A DNA stretch of 64,000 bases from Taishania sp036758285 (GTDB lineage: Bacteria > Bacteroidota > Bacteroidia > Flavobacteriales_D > Crocinitomicaceae). Positions 28,084 through 36,039 of the stretch are shown piece after piece (positions within the stretch are counted from its first letter, which is position 1; every line of letters begins with the position of its first letter). A model generated the notes under the pieces. It ran no database searches, was not told the DNA's origin, and was given only the letters and a program-made list of their open reading frames with translations. The stretch covers positions 122,641 to 186,640 of the forward strand of contig DAIOWV010000001.1 in the NCBI GenBank assembly GCA_036758285.1, given 5' to 3'. Both the position numbers and the translations under genes were made by a program.

Positions 28084-29652
28084 TTACTTATTAACTCCAA
28101 TTACAAAATAAAGTTGTTCGTAATCTTTCGCATTGGTTTTCAATTGAATTTCAGAAGCACTCGAAACGTCAAGTGTAGAACTTGTAGCTTTACCAAAAGC
28201 ATTTGCTACTTTATCCTCGAATGATGCGCCTTTAGATTCGTTAATTTTCTTTTTAACAGCATCATAATCAATTGGAATCTTAGTGATTAACACAGCAAAT
28301 TTATCTTTTTCACCAACTTCATCAGGTGCCATCGAATAATCAGAAGGAAATAATCGAGTTCCTGTAATACCACAATATGGTGAATGTTTTGGTGTATATG
28401 GAAATAAAACAGACGCTTGTCCATCATTTTCTTGTCCAAATACATAAGTATAACATTCTTGATTGTTTGTAAATTGAATTTTAAACTTATCTGTTTGTTT
28501 CAGAGCAGTCGTTGTTTCGAAATAAGAATCTTTAACCTGTTTTAAACTCACGTTTTTAGTTCCATTATTCAATTCCAATCCAAAACTTACATCAAAAGAA
28601 TTTACTTCTTTTTTGCTTGCATCACCCATTGGATACAAACCATAAGCTTCAACATTAAAATCTTTAAAATCAGAATATCTCACCCAAGCAAAACCATTTT
28701 TACCCCAATCTGTTCCCCAAGAATTCATTAATAAAAATGAACCTCCTTCATAATAATCATCATAACCAACAACACACATTGCATGTCCACCAAACCCTTG
28801 CTGATTATAGTCTTGTGAGCTTGGATTCCAAAATTCTTTCCCCATCATATTACTCATAAAGGTACCTCCAACCATCATTCCAATGATAATGGGCGAACCT
28901 TTAGAAAGATTTTGTTTCATTGCTAACACTTCATAAGTCTTACCTCTTTTTTCATCTGTTAATCGTTGAAAACCTGTTATTTTATAAGATTTCGCGGATT
29001 CTTTAAGAGATGATGTTGGTTGTTTAGTACAACTCGTTTCATCGTATTGAAATGAATTAAAAGGAACAGCACCGATTTCCATCATATTATCCATCGCATA
29101 TTTGATATACGAACCTTGGCAGGTATTATGATCAATACTGATTTGGTTGTACATAAATGATGGAGAAAATTTAATATCATTCGGATTTTGACCTGTACGT
29201 TGTGCTTCAATAATAGTTCGTGCAGCATAAGCACTAGCCCAGGCAACACAAGACCCTTGTTGGCCTTGGTTCATTACTTTGGGGCAATATTTTTGTAAAC
29301 TTACTTTTTCAGGTAATGGATTTTTCTTATTATCTGCTAAGGGCTCAAAAATTTCCGTTTCTTCATAAATTTCTTTATTCATTTCACCTCCTAAGGAGAA
29401 GGGAAAACTTGAATTGTTAAACATTCCATTTGTAGAACAACCTTTTCCCATAAAGAAATAAAAAAGCACACCTAGTCCAACAACTACTAATAATAATTTT
29501 GGTTTTTTCAATAAGTAAGGTAAAAATTGTAGTAAAAGTCCAACAATATTACCACCTCCCATTCCACCACTTGAAGAAGAAGATCCTCTACTCGAAGAAC
29601 GCTTAGATAAATTACCTCCTTCCGGATCGTCAGGAATCATTTTAATAGCCAT
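28084..29652 (-). CDS. Membrane-anchored papain-like (C1) peptidase with DUF4384-like C-terminus
   Basis: 522 aa. A Ser/Gly-rich cytoplasmic start (residues 1-50) precedes one membrane helix (LLLVVVGLGVLFYFFMG, about 53-69). The C1 domain spans about 115-350. Its catalytic Cys135 is in GQQGSCVAWAS, the His is in GFGGHAMCVVGYDD and the Asn in LMNSWGTDWGKNG. Residues about 375-475 resemble DUF4384 (DKFKIQFTNNQECYTYVFG, YSMAPDEVGEKDKFAVLIT). The catalytic domain should face the periplasm. The substrate is unknown, and no inhibitor gene is adjacent. Confidence 0.88.
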   Translation of the reverse strand: MAIKMIPDDPEGGNLSKRSSSRGSSSSSGGMGGGNIVGLLLQFLPYLLKKPKLLLVVVGLGVLFYFFMGKGCSTNGMFNNSSFPFSLGGEMNKEIYEETEIFEPLADNKKNPLPEKVSLQKYCPKVMNQGQQGSCVAWASAYAARTIIEAQRTGQNPNDIKFSPSFMYNQISIDHNTCQGSYIKYAMDNMMEIGAVPFNSFQYDETSCTKQPTSSLKESAKSYKITGFQRLTDEKRGKTYEVLAMKQNLSKGSPIIIGMMVGGTFMSNMMGKEFWNPSSQDYNQQGFGGHAMCVVGYDDYYEGGSFLLMNSWGTDWGKNGFAWVRYSDFKDFNVEAYGLYPMGDASKKEVNSFDVSFGLELNNGTKNVSLKQVKDSYFETTTALKQTDKFKIQFTNNQECYTYVFGQENDGQASVLFPYTPKHSPYCGITGTRLFPSDYSMAPDEVGEKDKFAVLITKIPIDYDAVKKKINESKGASFEDKVANAFGKATSSTLDVSSASEIQLKTNAKDYEQLYFVIGVNK

Positions 29653-29680
29653 AATCTGCTTTTATTAAGTTGTTTAGCAA

Positions 29681-29688
29681 CAAATGTA
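29681..29688 (-). promoter_or_regulatory. -7 box for the C1 peptidase gene
   Basis: TACATTTG on the minus strand, 28 bp before the ATG at 29652. The -33 is unclear. Confidence 0.4.
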
Positions 29689-29869
29689 CATTAATTTCAA
29701 AAAAAAATACTTTTTATTTATTGAATTCAAAAAATCGATTCACTTTTGAAAATTTTAGTATTATTTGTTACTGAAGATCTATCTACCTAAAAATGAATAA
29801 TAGATATATCATTCTGCTTCACTTATGTAAACAACTAACTAAAGAACAGTACCTTTATATTGCAATATA

Positions 29870-30556
29870 TCAACGAATGAATTTTACCCTATCGCTGTAT
29901 TTTATAGGTGCTTCTGGTGTTTCATCAGGATAGCCTAAAGCAACGTTTATCATCACTTCATAATCATCAGGAATGTTGATCAATTTCAAAATATCTGCAT
30001 TATCAGGATTATTCAAAATAGAAACAATCGTGCCCAAAGGACAAGTTCCTAAACCTAATGTATGTGCACTCAATAGTATGTTTTGCAAGGCAATACCAGC
30101 ATCCAGTTTCGCAATAGGATTTTTTTTATCCGTTGCAATCACTATAAAAACAGGTGCATGATGAGAAATACTAAAATCTGCTTCACGATATCTTGCTGCA
30201 CTTCCCTGAAACTCTTTTCCTTGCGCAAAACTTAGAAAACGTTTGTTAATTTCTGCTATGATTTCAGGTTTTTGAATCACTCTTATTTCCCAAGGCTGTT
30301 TATTCAGTGCACTTGGAGCAAAAATGGCACATCGCATGATTTTATCAAGTAATTCTCTACTTACTTCTTGATTGGTATACTTACGAATAGCTCTTCTTGT
30401 CAGCATCAAGTCGAGCATAGCTTCTTGTAAGTCACCATCGTAAACCACTTGTTTTACTTCACTTTTACAACTTATCGGAATTAAAGCTAAGGCTCCCAAA
30501 GCTCCTAATGAACCTATAAAAGATGACCTACTAACTTTTTTGTTTGGATTTTCCAT
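29870..30556 (-). CDS. Nitroreductase-family protein with export-type N-terminus (copy 2)
   Basis: 228 aa. Residues 8-30 (VSRSSFIGSLGALGALALIP followed by ISC) look like a Tat or lipoprotein signal in which the second Arg of the twin pair is Ser. The nitroreductase FMN fold follows: TRRAIRKYTNQEV, FAPSALNKQPWEIRVI, SAHTLGLGTCPLG and ALGYPDE. It should bind FMN and reduce a substrate with electrons from NAD(P)H or a membrane partner. It is a close paralogue of the next gene upstream, 46 bp away, and ends the Rnf-like operon. Confidence 0.85.
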   Translation of the reverse strand: MENPNKKVSRSSFIGSLGALGALALIPISCKSEVKQVVYDGDLQEAMLDLMLTRRAIRKYTNQEVSRELLDKIMRCAIFAPSALNKQPWEIRVIQKPEIIAEINKRFLSFAQGKEFQGSAARYREADFSISHHAPVFIVIATDKKNPIAKLDAGIALQNILLSAHTLGLGTCPLGTIVSILNNPDNADILKLINIPDDYEVMINVALGYPDETPEAPIKYSDRVKFIR

Positions 30557-30602
30557 TTTTTCGATTTTACTATTTGCAATTGTGTTTCAACTCAAAGTAC
30601 AC

Positions 30603-31313
30603 TTACTTAATGTATTTTACTTTATCACTATATCTTATCGGTGCTTCTGGTGTTTCAGCAGGATATCCCATCGATATATTTCCCATTACTTCATAATCTT
30701 CAGGAATGTTCAGTAATTTCATTAGGTCTTTATTTTCTGGTAAAATAAGTGGCGGAATCAACATACCAATCGGGCAAGTTCCTAAACCTAATCCATGTGC
30801 ACTTAATAGAATAGTTTGCAACATAATACCAACATCGACTCTTGCTTTTGGGTTTTTAGATTCTCCTGCTATAACTATCAAAATCGGTGCGTGATGATAA
30901 ACACTAAACTCTGGATCTCGGGCTAAAGCTTCATCTTTTGGCGCCGCAGCTTTTCTCCATCGCTCATTTATTTCCTTCAAAATATCAGGATTACGAATCA
31001 CTCTTACTTCCCAAGGTTGTGCATTTACCGCACTTGGAGCAAAAATGGCACAACGCATGATAGTGTCCAAAATTTCTTGGTTTATCTCTTGATCGGTGTA
31101 TTTTCGAATAGACCGACGTGTCAAAATATTATCGATGATGGCATCTTTATTTTCTCCTTCATAAACTTTAGTTATCATCTTTTTTTCACTACAACTTGTA
31201 GCTAAAAAAGGAATAGTTCCCAATACTCCCAACGCACCTATTCCTTTTAAGAATGAAGATCTACTTACTTTTTTCTCTTCCAACATATGATTTTGATTGA
31301 TAGAATTAGACAT
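30603..31313 (-). CDS. Nitroreductase-family protein with export-type N-terminus (copy 1)
   Basis: 236 aa from ATG at 31313, which overlaps the rnfD-like stop by 8 bp. An ORF start at 31376 would lie deep inside rnfD and is rejected. The N-terminus KKVSRSSFLKGIGALGVLG resembles the Tat motif SRRxFLK with Ser in place of the second Arg, and a Cys follows (FLATSC). The core has TRRSIRKYTDQEI, FAPSAVNAQPWEVRVI, SAHGLGLGTCPIG and MGYPAETPEA. This places an FMN enzyme, probably periplasmic and possibly lipid-anchored, right behind the electron-transport genes. Confidence 0.85.
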   Translation of the reverse strand: MSNSINQNHMLEEKKVSRSSFLKGIGALGVLGTIPFLATSCSEKKMITKVYEGENKDAIIDNILTRRSIRKYTDQEINQEILDTIMRCAIFAPSAVNAQPWEVRVIRNPDILKEINERWRKAAAPKDEALARDPEFSVYHHAPILIVIAGESKNPKARVDVGIMLQTILLSAHGLGLGTCPIGMLIPPLILPENKDLMKLLNIPEDYEVMGNISMGYPAETPEAPIRYSDKVKYIK

Positions 31314-32391
31314 ATTTTTTGAGATTTTTCGTGAATGAAAAATTGAATTTGAAAATGATGTAAACGATGTAAACAAAGACTAGGTAGTGGGTCAAACCAT
31401 GCCAATAAAGCGTTAAGACAGCAAATGCAACCGTTAATATTTGTAGAGTCAACAGAAATATTTCTTCTGTTTTCTTTTTTAAATCTTGTTTTTCTCCCCA
31501 AGTAATTGGTTTAAAAACCCAACTTATTTTATCAGCAAAACCATTCATCAAAAGAATTGCATACGACATATATTCAAACCGTACACCTCCTTTTACAAAA
31601 ACAAAAAGACAAACGCCTATCATCGTACCATAATACAATTTTCCGTTTGCAGTTGTTGGGCTTGAAGGCATATCAGTCGCCATAAATAAAGTTCCCAATA
31701 AAATTCCTGCAAGAGAATATTGTAAATCTGATGTTCCCTTAATCCAACATAAAACTGACCAACACAGCAATAGTGATAATGGTATATGCCATGAAATACG
31801 ATTACGGAGTAAGAGATAAAAACCACCAATGATGAGTGCCAAAATAGAATATTCACCCATTGCACCATTTGTTTTGTAAATCATTCCAGATAAATAATCA
31901 GAAACATAATTCGAATCTAAACCTGGAAAAAGATTGACTGGTTTTTGTTGAATCAAATCAGCTGACTTCCATAGATTAGGTGAAGTCATTGCTACGGAAA
32001 AGAAAACCGTCATAAACTCACGCCCAACCAATGCTGGATTGAATCTATTTTTCCCTAATCCACCCCATACAATTTTACCAAACAAAATAGCCGAAAATGA
32101 ACCAAAAGCAACTACATACCAAGGTGTAAGAGGAGCCAATGTACAGACCAAAAGAATGGCAGTTACAATAGCCGAACCGTCTAAAATAGTATTGTATTTT
32201 TTCAGAATAATAGCTGAACAAATAAAATCAGTGACTAATACCGATAGAATAGCAATCCCCAGTTGGTATAATACCACTTGTCCGTAAGCTAACCAGCCTG
32301 CAAATAGCACAGGTAATAATGCAATGATTACATCAAGCATGACTAATTGTGTGCGATTAAAACGAGGTCTTATATGTGGATGTAAATTCAT
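31306..32391 (-). CDS. RnfD/NqrB-like membrane subunit
   Basis: 361 aa with about nine to ten membrane helices. Family motifs are HIRPRFNRTQLVMLDVIIAL at the N-terminus, DGSAIVTAIL at 71-80 and GLGKNRFNPALVGREFM at 111-127. In RnfD and NqrB one FMN is attached to Thr of a DxxSGAT motif. Here the aligned stretch is DYLSGMI (165-171), so Ala is Met and the acceptor Thr is Ile. Later motifs TNGAMGEYSILALIIGG and MPSSPTTANGKLYYG are conserved. The start overlaps rnfC in an ATGA junction. RnfA, B, E and G are not nearby. Confidence 0.88.
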   Translation of the reverse strand: MNLHPHIRPRFNRTQLVMLDVIIALLPVLFAGWLAYGQVVLYQLGIAILSVLVTDFICSAIILKKYNTILDGSAIVTAILLVCTLAPLTPWYVVAFGSFSAILFGKIVWGGLGKNRFNPALVGREFMTVFFSVAMTSPNLWKSADLIQQKPVNLFPGLDSNYVSDYLSGMIYKTNGAMGEYSILALIIGGFYLLLRNRISWHIPLSLLLCWSVLCWIKGTSDLQYSLAGILLGTLFMATDMPSSPTTANGKLYYGTMIGVCLFVFVKGGVRFEYMSYAILLMNGFADKISWVFKPITWGEKQDLKKKTEEIFLLTLQILTVAFAVLTLYWHGLTHYLVFVYIVYIIFKFNFSFTKNLKKYV

Positions 32392-33635
32392 GATGCAACC
32401 ATTTTTTTACCATTAAAAATACTTTCCATTAAAGGAATATGACTTGGACAAGTGTAAGCACAGGCTCCACACTCTACACAACTTTGTAGGTTGAATTCCT
32501 TTAAAATATCTACGTTATCATCGTTGCGAACAAACTCAAAAGGCATCAATCGTTGCGGACAAACATCTACACATTCACCACATTTGATACAATTTTGGAA
32601 GGTAGCATTTTGCTTCTTTAAAAGCAACACACCACCAGAACCTTTACTAATAAAAGCCGTATTTTTATCCATTTCCTTTCCCATCATTGCACCGCCAAGT
32701 ATGATCAGGTGTTCACTTGTATCTACATTTCTTTGGGTTTGATTTAATAAATGTGTAACAGAAGTTCCAATTTTCACCCAATAATTCCCCTGTCTTTCAC
32801 TCTTATTTCCAGAAACGGTTACAATTCTTTCCGTATAAGGTTTTCCTTGAAAAATAGCTTGGTGAATGGCCCAAATTGTGCCGACATTATTCACTAATAT
32901 TCCTTTTGAAGCTGGTATTTCTCCTTTTTTCAATTCCATTCCTGTGACCGCCTTTATTACCTGCAATTCACTACCTTGCGGATACGTATCTGGAACTAAG
33001 CAAATATCGATGGTAACATCGTATTTACGAGCCATTTGCTTTATCTGATTAGCGATGTCTTTATTTTGTTTCTCTAAAACGAATATGGTACGTTTTGACT
33101 GTAATAAATTTTGAAGTAAATGAGCAGTTTTGATAAGCTCTTCGGTTTTCTCTTTCATCAAAACAGCATCAGCACTTAAATAAGGTTCGCATTCCACACC
33201 ATTGAATATAAGTGTTTCTATGGATCCTACTTGAATTCGATATTTTAAAGCGGTAGGAAAACGAGAACCACCAGCTCCTTCAATACCGAAATGCTCCAAC
33301 AGTTTTGAGAATTCCGCTAAAGAGATATTCTCTGTATCTATTACATTTCTTTCAATTGATTTATTTTCAAAATCGTTTTCCAAATGAATATGTAGTTTGC
33401 CAGCTATGTCAACAATGCCCTTTATAGTTCCTGAAACAGGTGCATGGATTTTCGTAGCAAACATTTGTTTTGATTCAGCCAAACATTCATATTGCAACAC
33501 TTTTTGACCAACTACAACCAACGGTTCCATTTCGCCATGATAAACAGATAAGGACAAATAGAAATCGTTTGGATCAATAATGTTTTCTATAGAAAAATGT
33601 TTTGTTTTTCTTTTTAATGATGGAATTAAAAGCAT
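32388..33635 (-). CDS. RnfC-like flavin/iron-sulfur electron-transfer subunit
   Basis: 415 aa. The N-terminus is the RnfC barrel-sandwich domain (FYLSLSVYHGEMEPLV, KIHAPVSGTIKGI). A Complex-I 51-kDa-like FMN/NADH domain follows (GIEGAGGSRFPTALK, FNGVECEPYLSAD). SLBB-type sequence and two 4Fe-4S motifs lie at the C-terminus: CIKCGECVDVCP and CVECGACAYTCP. It is a cytoplasmic peripheral protein that should take electrons from NADH or ferredoxin and pass them to the RnfD-like partner. It lies 16 bp after apbE. Confidence 0.9.
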   Translation of the reverse strand: MLLIPSLKRKTKHFSIENIIDPNDFYLSLSVYHGEMEPLVVVGQKVLQYECLAESKQMFATKIHAPVSGTIKGIVDIAGKLHIHLENDFENKSIERNVIDTENISLAEFSKLLEHFGIEGAGGSRFPTALKYRIQVGSIETLIFNGVECEPYLSADAVLMKEKTEELIKTAHLLQNLLQSKRTIFVLEKQNKDIANQIKQMARKYDVTIDICLVPDTYPQGSELQVIKAVTGMELKKGEIPASKGILVNNVGTIWAIHQAIFQGKPYTERIVTVSGNKSERQGNYWVKIGTSVTHLLNQTQRNVDTSEHLIILGGAMMGKEMDKNTAFISKGSGGVLLLKKQNATFQNCIKCGECVDVCPQRLMPFEFVRNDDNVDILKEFNLQSCVECGACAYTCPSHIPLMESIFNGKKMVAS

Positions 33636-33651
33636 AGTTTATCTTATGGTT

Positions 33652-34551
33652 TCAGTTTTTTTCTATTCTAAAATATTCAAATTCGAAGACTGATTTCAAC
33701 CTTTGAATCACATTTGATACTTCCGTCTTGTCCAATGAAAAAATGGCTGTAGAAAGTACATCTGCTAAAAAAGCATGCTCACACCAAACACCAACTTGAG
33801 AAGTTTCTGTAGGATAACCCGTTTTTGAATTAAAAATATGTCCGTATTCTTTTCCTTGAATACGAATTCGATTATGAACACGAGCAGAAAGACTGAAACA
33901 TTGGTTACTGATAGTAATTTGATTGGCCGAATTTTCAGTATTTTGAATAGGAAGATTAATTTTCCAAGTTTCATGCGTTTCATCATTCAATCCAAAAATA
34001 GTACTTCCACCCGCATTAATTATTGCATCCGTCACACCTTTGTTTTTTAGAAAATCGATGAGCTGATCTACTGCAAAGGATTTCAGAAATGAACCCGTAA
34101 TCAATTCCTGATTTGCTGCGATACGAACTTTATTACCTTTAATTTCGATTTTACGATAATCTATTTTTGACAAGGATTCTCGAATTTCTGAATCTGTTGG
34201 AACTCGAAAATTTTCTTCTCTGTAAAATCCCCACAGTTGTAAAAGTGGCATACAACTAATGTCATAAGCACCATCTGTACATTCGGAAACTTTTTGCAAT
34301 TGCTGAATCATCGAAATACAAGCATTGTCAACTTCGACCCAATTTCCTGCTTGTTGATTGATTTGATGAAAGTAAGACCCTACTTGATACGAATTATAAT
34401 TTAAATCAATCATTTTCAATATAGCAAAGCATTCATCTAATAAAACTTCACCAAACGATTCTGGGATTTTTATCTTGATATTGCAATGAAAAAGAAACTG
34501 TGTTTTTGCAATGTAAGTCTTACAAACTGTCGGAAGCATTTTCGTCATCAT
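33652..34551 (-). CDS. apbE: FAD:protein FMN transferase (ApbE)
   Basis: 299 aa. ApbE attaches FMN covalently to Thr or Ser of flavinylation motifs. Family blocks are DGAYDISCMPLLQLWGFY, ITGSFLKSFAVDQL, INAGGSTIFG, YGHIFNSKTGYP and ADVLSTAIFSL. No clear signal peptide or lipobox is seen, unlike many ApbE proteins, so localisation is uncertain. Its start overlaps the small upstream gene by 32 bp. The obvious target in the operon, the RnfD-like protein, lacks the acceptor Thr, so the real target is open. Confidence 0.9.
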   Translation of the reverse strand: MMTKMLPTVCKTYIAKTQFLFHCNIKIKIPESFGEVLLDECFAILKMIDLNYNSYQVGSYFHQINQQAGNWVEVDNACISMIQQLQKVSECTDGAYDISCMPLLQLWGFYREENFRVPTDSEIRESLSKIDYRKIEIKGNKVRIAANQELITGSFLKSFAVDQLIDFLKNKGVTDAIINAGGSTIFGLNDETHETWKINLPIQNTENSANQITISNQCFSLSARVHNRIRIQGKEYGHIFNSKTGYPTETSQVGVWCEHAFLADVLSTAIFSLDKTEVSNVIQRLKSVFEFEYFRIEKN

Positions 34552-34858
34552 TCGTTTCTTTTCTTATACTTCCTTCTAATTTTTCTAATTTTAACGCCGG
34601 AAAATTCACTTTACCAACATGAATCGAATGAAAACTTACATGGTTATTTTTCCAAACCATGTTCTTTTCATCAAACAAAATACTTTGTGTTTCAAATTGC
34701 TTAAACGACTCTATTTTAGCCTCTTGAATCATTTTTTCCTCCAAGAGCTTTTTCTTTTTTTCCTCCTGAAATTTTTCCCAAAATTGCCTATTTCCAAAAA
34801 TCAATAAAGATATTCCTATGAGGTATAGAAAGATGTATTTTGGTTGTACTTTTATCAT
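34520..34858 (-). CDS. Small single-pass protein at the head of the Rnf-like operon
   Basis: 112 aa. One N-terminal helix (YIFLYLIGISLLIFG) is followed by a strongly charged predicted coiled coil (FQEEKKKKLLEEKMIQEAKI) and an acidic tail (ETNDDENASDSL). It has no heme, flavin or Fe-S motif. I do not recognise the family. It overlaps apbE by 32 bp and is the first gene of the unit, so it may be a small accessory or assembly subunit (inference). Confidence 0.65.
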   Translation of the reverse strand: MIKVQPKYIFLYLIGISLLIFGNRQFWEKFQEEKKKKLLEEKMIQEAKIESFKQFETQSILFDEKNMVWKNNHVSFHSIHVGKVNFPALKLEKLEGSIRKETNDDENASDSL

Positions 34859-34883
34859 ATCAATTACTTGTGCATTTATTTAA

Positions 34884-34891
34884 CAAAATTA
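34884..34891 (-). promoter_or_regulatory. -7 box of the Rnf-like operon
   Basis: TAATTTTG on the minus strand matches TAnnTTTG. The start would be near 34877, about 19 nt before the ATG at 34858. The -33 is weak, suggesting activator dependence. Confidence 0.45.
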
Positions 34892-34931
34892 TTTTTTATA
34901 AAGCAGTAAAGTTGACCTTTTTATGTTTTAA

Positions 34932-34966
34932 TGACGACTTCAAATGATGATGATTTCAAGTGGTCA
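34932..34966. promoter_or_regulatory. 35-bp imperfect palindrome between divergent promoters
   Basis: Arms 34932-34945 and 34953-34966 (TGACGACTTCAAAT and ATTTCAAGTGGTCA) are reverse complements at 12 of 14 positions around a 7-bp spacer. The two mismatches are symmetrical. It lies midway between the -7 boxes at 34884 and 34997, so one regulator dimer could control both transcription units. Confidence 0.6.
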
Positions 34967-34996
34967 TTATTTTTAACAGACCACGACGCGAAGTGT

Positions 34997-35004
34997 TATC
35001 TTTG
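34997..35004 (+). promoter_or_regulatory. -7 box of the two-component system
   Basis: TATCTTTG is an exact TAnnTTTG match. The start would be near 35010, about 15 nt before the ATG at 35025. The -33 region (TTTT near 34970) is poor. Confidence 0.5.
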
Positions 35005-35024
35005 TAGGATTTAAATGTTATGCA

Positions 35025-36038
35025 ATGAAGTTTTTTCTTGATCGAAAATGGGTGGTGGAATTAGGTATAATCGTCTTTTCTTCCATTCTTTTCATCCTGA
35101 ACGATTGGATATTGATTAAATCTTGGAGGAGTTTTTTGTTGGGCGCCGCGTATTACACCATCTTATACGCACATGCACAGTTGAACCGTTTTTTTATAAT
35201 GCCATTTCTCACCAAAAAACAAAATCCTTGGTTGTATTTATTACTTACTGCTATTTTACTTTTGGGTTTTGCTTTAATTCTCAGCCAGCTAACTGAAATG
35301 TACTTGTATAAAACCTGTTTTCTGTATAATAATCCAGTAAAAACCACCTTCCGTTATCAGTTTGGTGTATTACTTGGTTCATATATATGTATTGCTGGTA
35401 CAACGATGTTTGTTGAACATTATCGCGAACAAAAAGATAAGGCTGATAAAGAAATCACGTCTAATAAAATGACCATTGACTTGTTGAACAAACAGCTCAA
35501 TCCACATTTTCTTTTTAACACGTTGAATACAATTTATGGACTAAGCCTTGAATTTCCTGAACGTACACCATATGCCGTTTTAAAAGTATCTGAATTATTA
35601 AGATACCAAGTAGAAAACGGAAATAAAGATTGGGTGTACCTAAAGGATGAAATTGAGTTTATAGAAAGCTATATCGCTATTGAAAAAGAAAGAATAGGTT
35701 ATCGATGCACTATTGAGTTGACCAAATCAATCGATGATATTAATAAATATCAAATAGCTCCTATGATCATTTTTACGTTTGTAGAAAATGCTTTCAAACA
35801 TGGAACTGGAAATATCAACGGAAATTTTATTTTGATGGATATAACCATCGCAAATGGACAATTAAATCTGACTATTAAAAATTCTATTTCTAACAAAGAA
35901 CATCATAAAGTAATATCCACTAAAGTTGGTTTAAAAAACACAGAAGCAAGATTGCGAATGATATACCCTGAAAGACATCGTTTACTTACTAATGAGGAGG
36001 AAAATCAGTTTTTGACTAACTTGCAAATCGTACTATAA
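35025..36038 (+). CDS. LytS/YehU-type sensor histidine kinase
   Basis: 337 aa. The N-terminal ~130 residues hold four membrane helices. The His_kinase domain (PF06580 type) contains the phospho-accepting His in LNKQLNPHFLFNTLNTIYG. The ATPase part has IIFTFVENAFKHGTG (N box) and the degenerate VGLKNTEARLRMIYP. No separate extracellular sensor domain is visible, so the signal may be membrane-derived or redox-related. It lies 1 bp upstream of the response regulator, forming an operon, and is divergent from the Rnf-like operon. Confidence 0.92.
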   Translation: MKFFLDRKWVVELGIIVFSSILFILNDWILIKSWRSFLLGAAYYTILYAHAQLNRFFIMPFLTKKQNPWLYLLLTAILLLGFALILSQLTEMYLYKTCFLYNNPVKTTFRYQFGVLLGSYICIAGTTMFVEHYREQKDKADKEITSNKMTIDLLNKQLNPHFLFNTLNTIYGLSLEFPERTPYAVLKVSELLRYQVENGNKDWVYLKDEIEFIESYIAIEKERIGYRCTIELTKSIDDINKYQIAPMIIFTFVENAFKHGTGNINGNFILMDITIANGQLNLTIKNSISNKEHHKVISTKVGLKNTEARLRMIYPERHRLLTNEEENQFLTNLQIVL

Positions 36039-36039
36039 T

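Noticed and set aside
31313..31376. Upstream extension of nitroreductase copy 1
   Set aside because: It would overlap rnfD by more than 60 bp and adds residues not matching the paralogue's N-terminus.
31265..31501. 78-codon minus-strand ORF across the rnfD-nitroreductase junction
   Set aside because: It overlaps rnfD and the nitroreductase start in another frame and has no family-like features.
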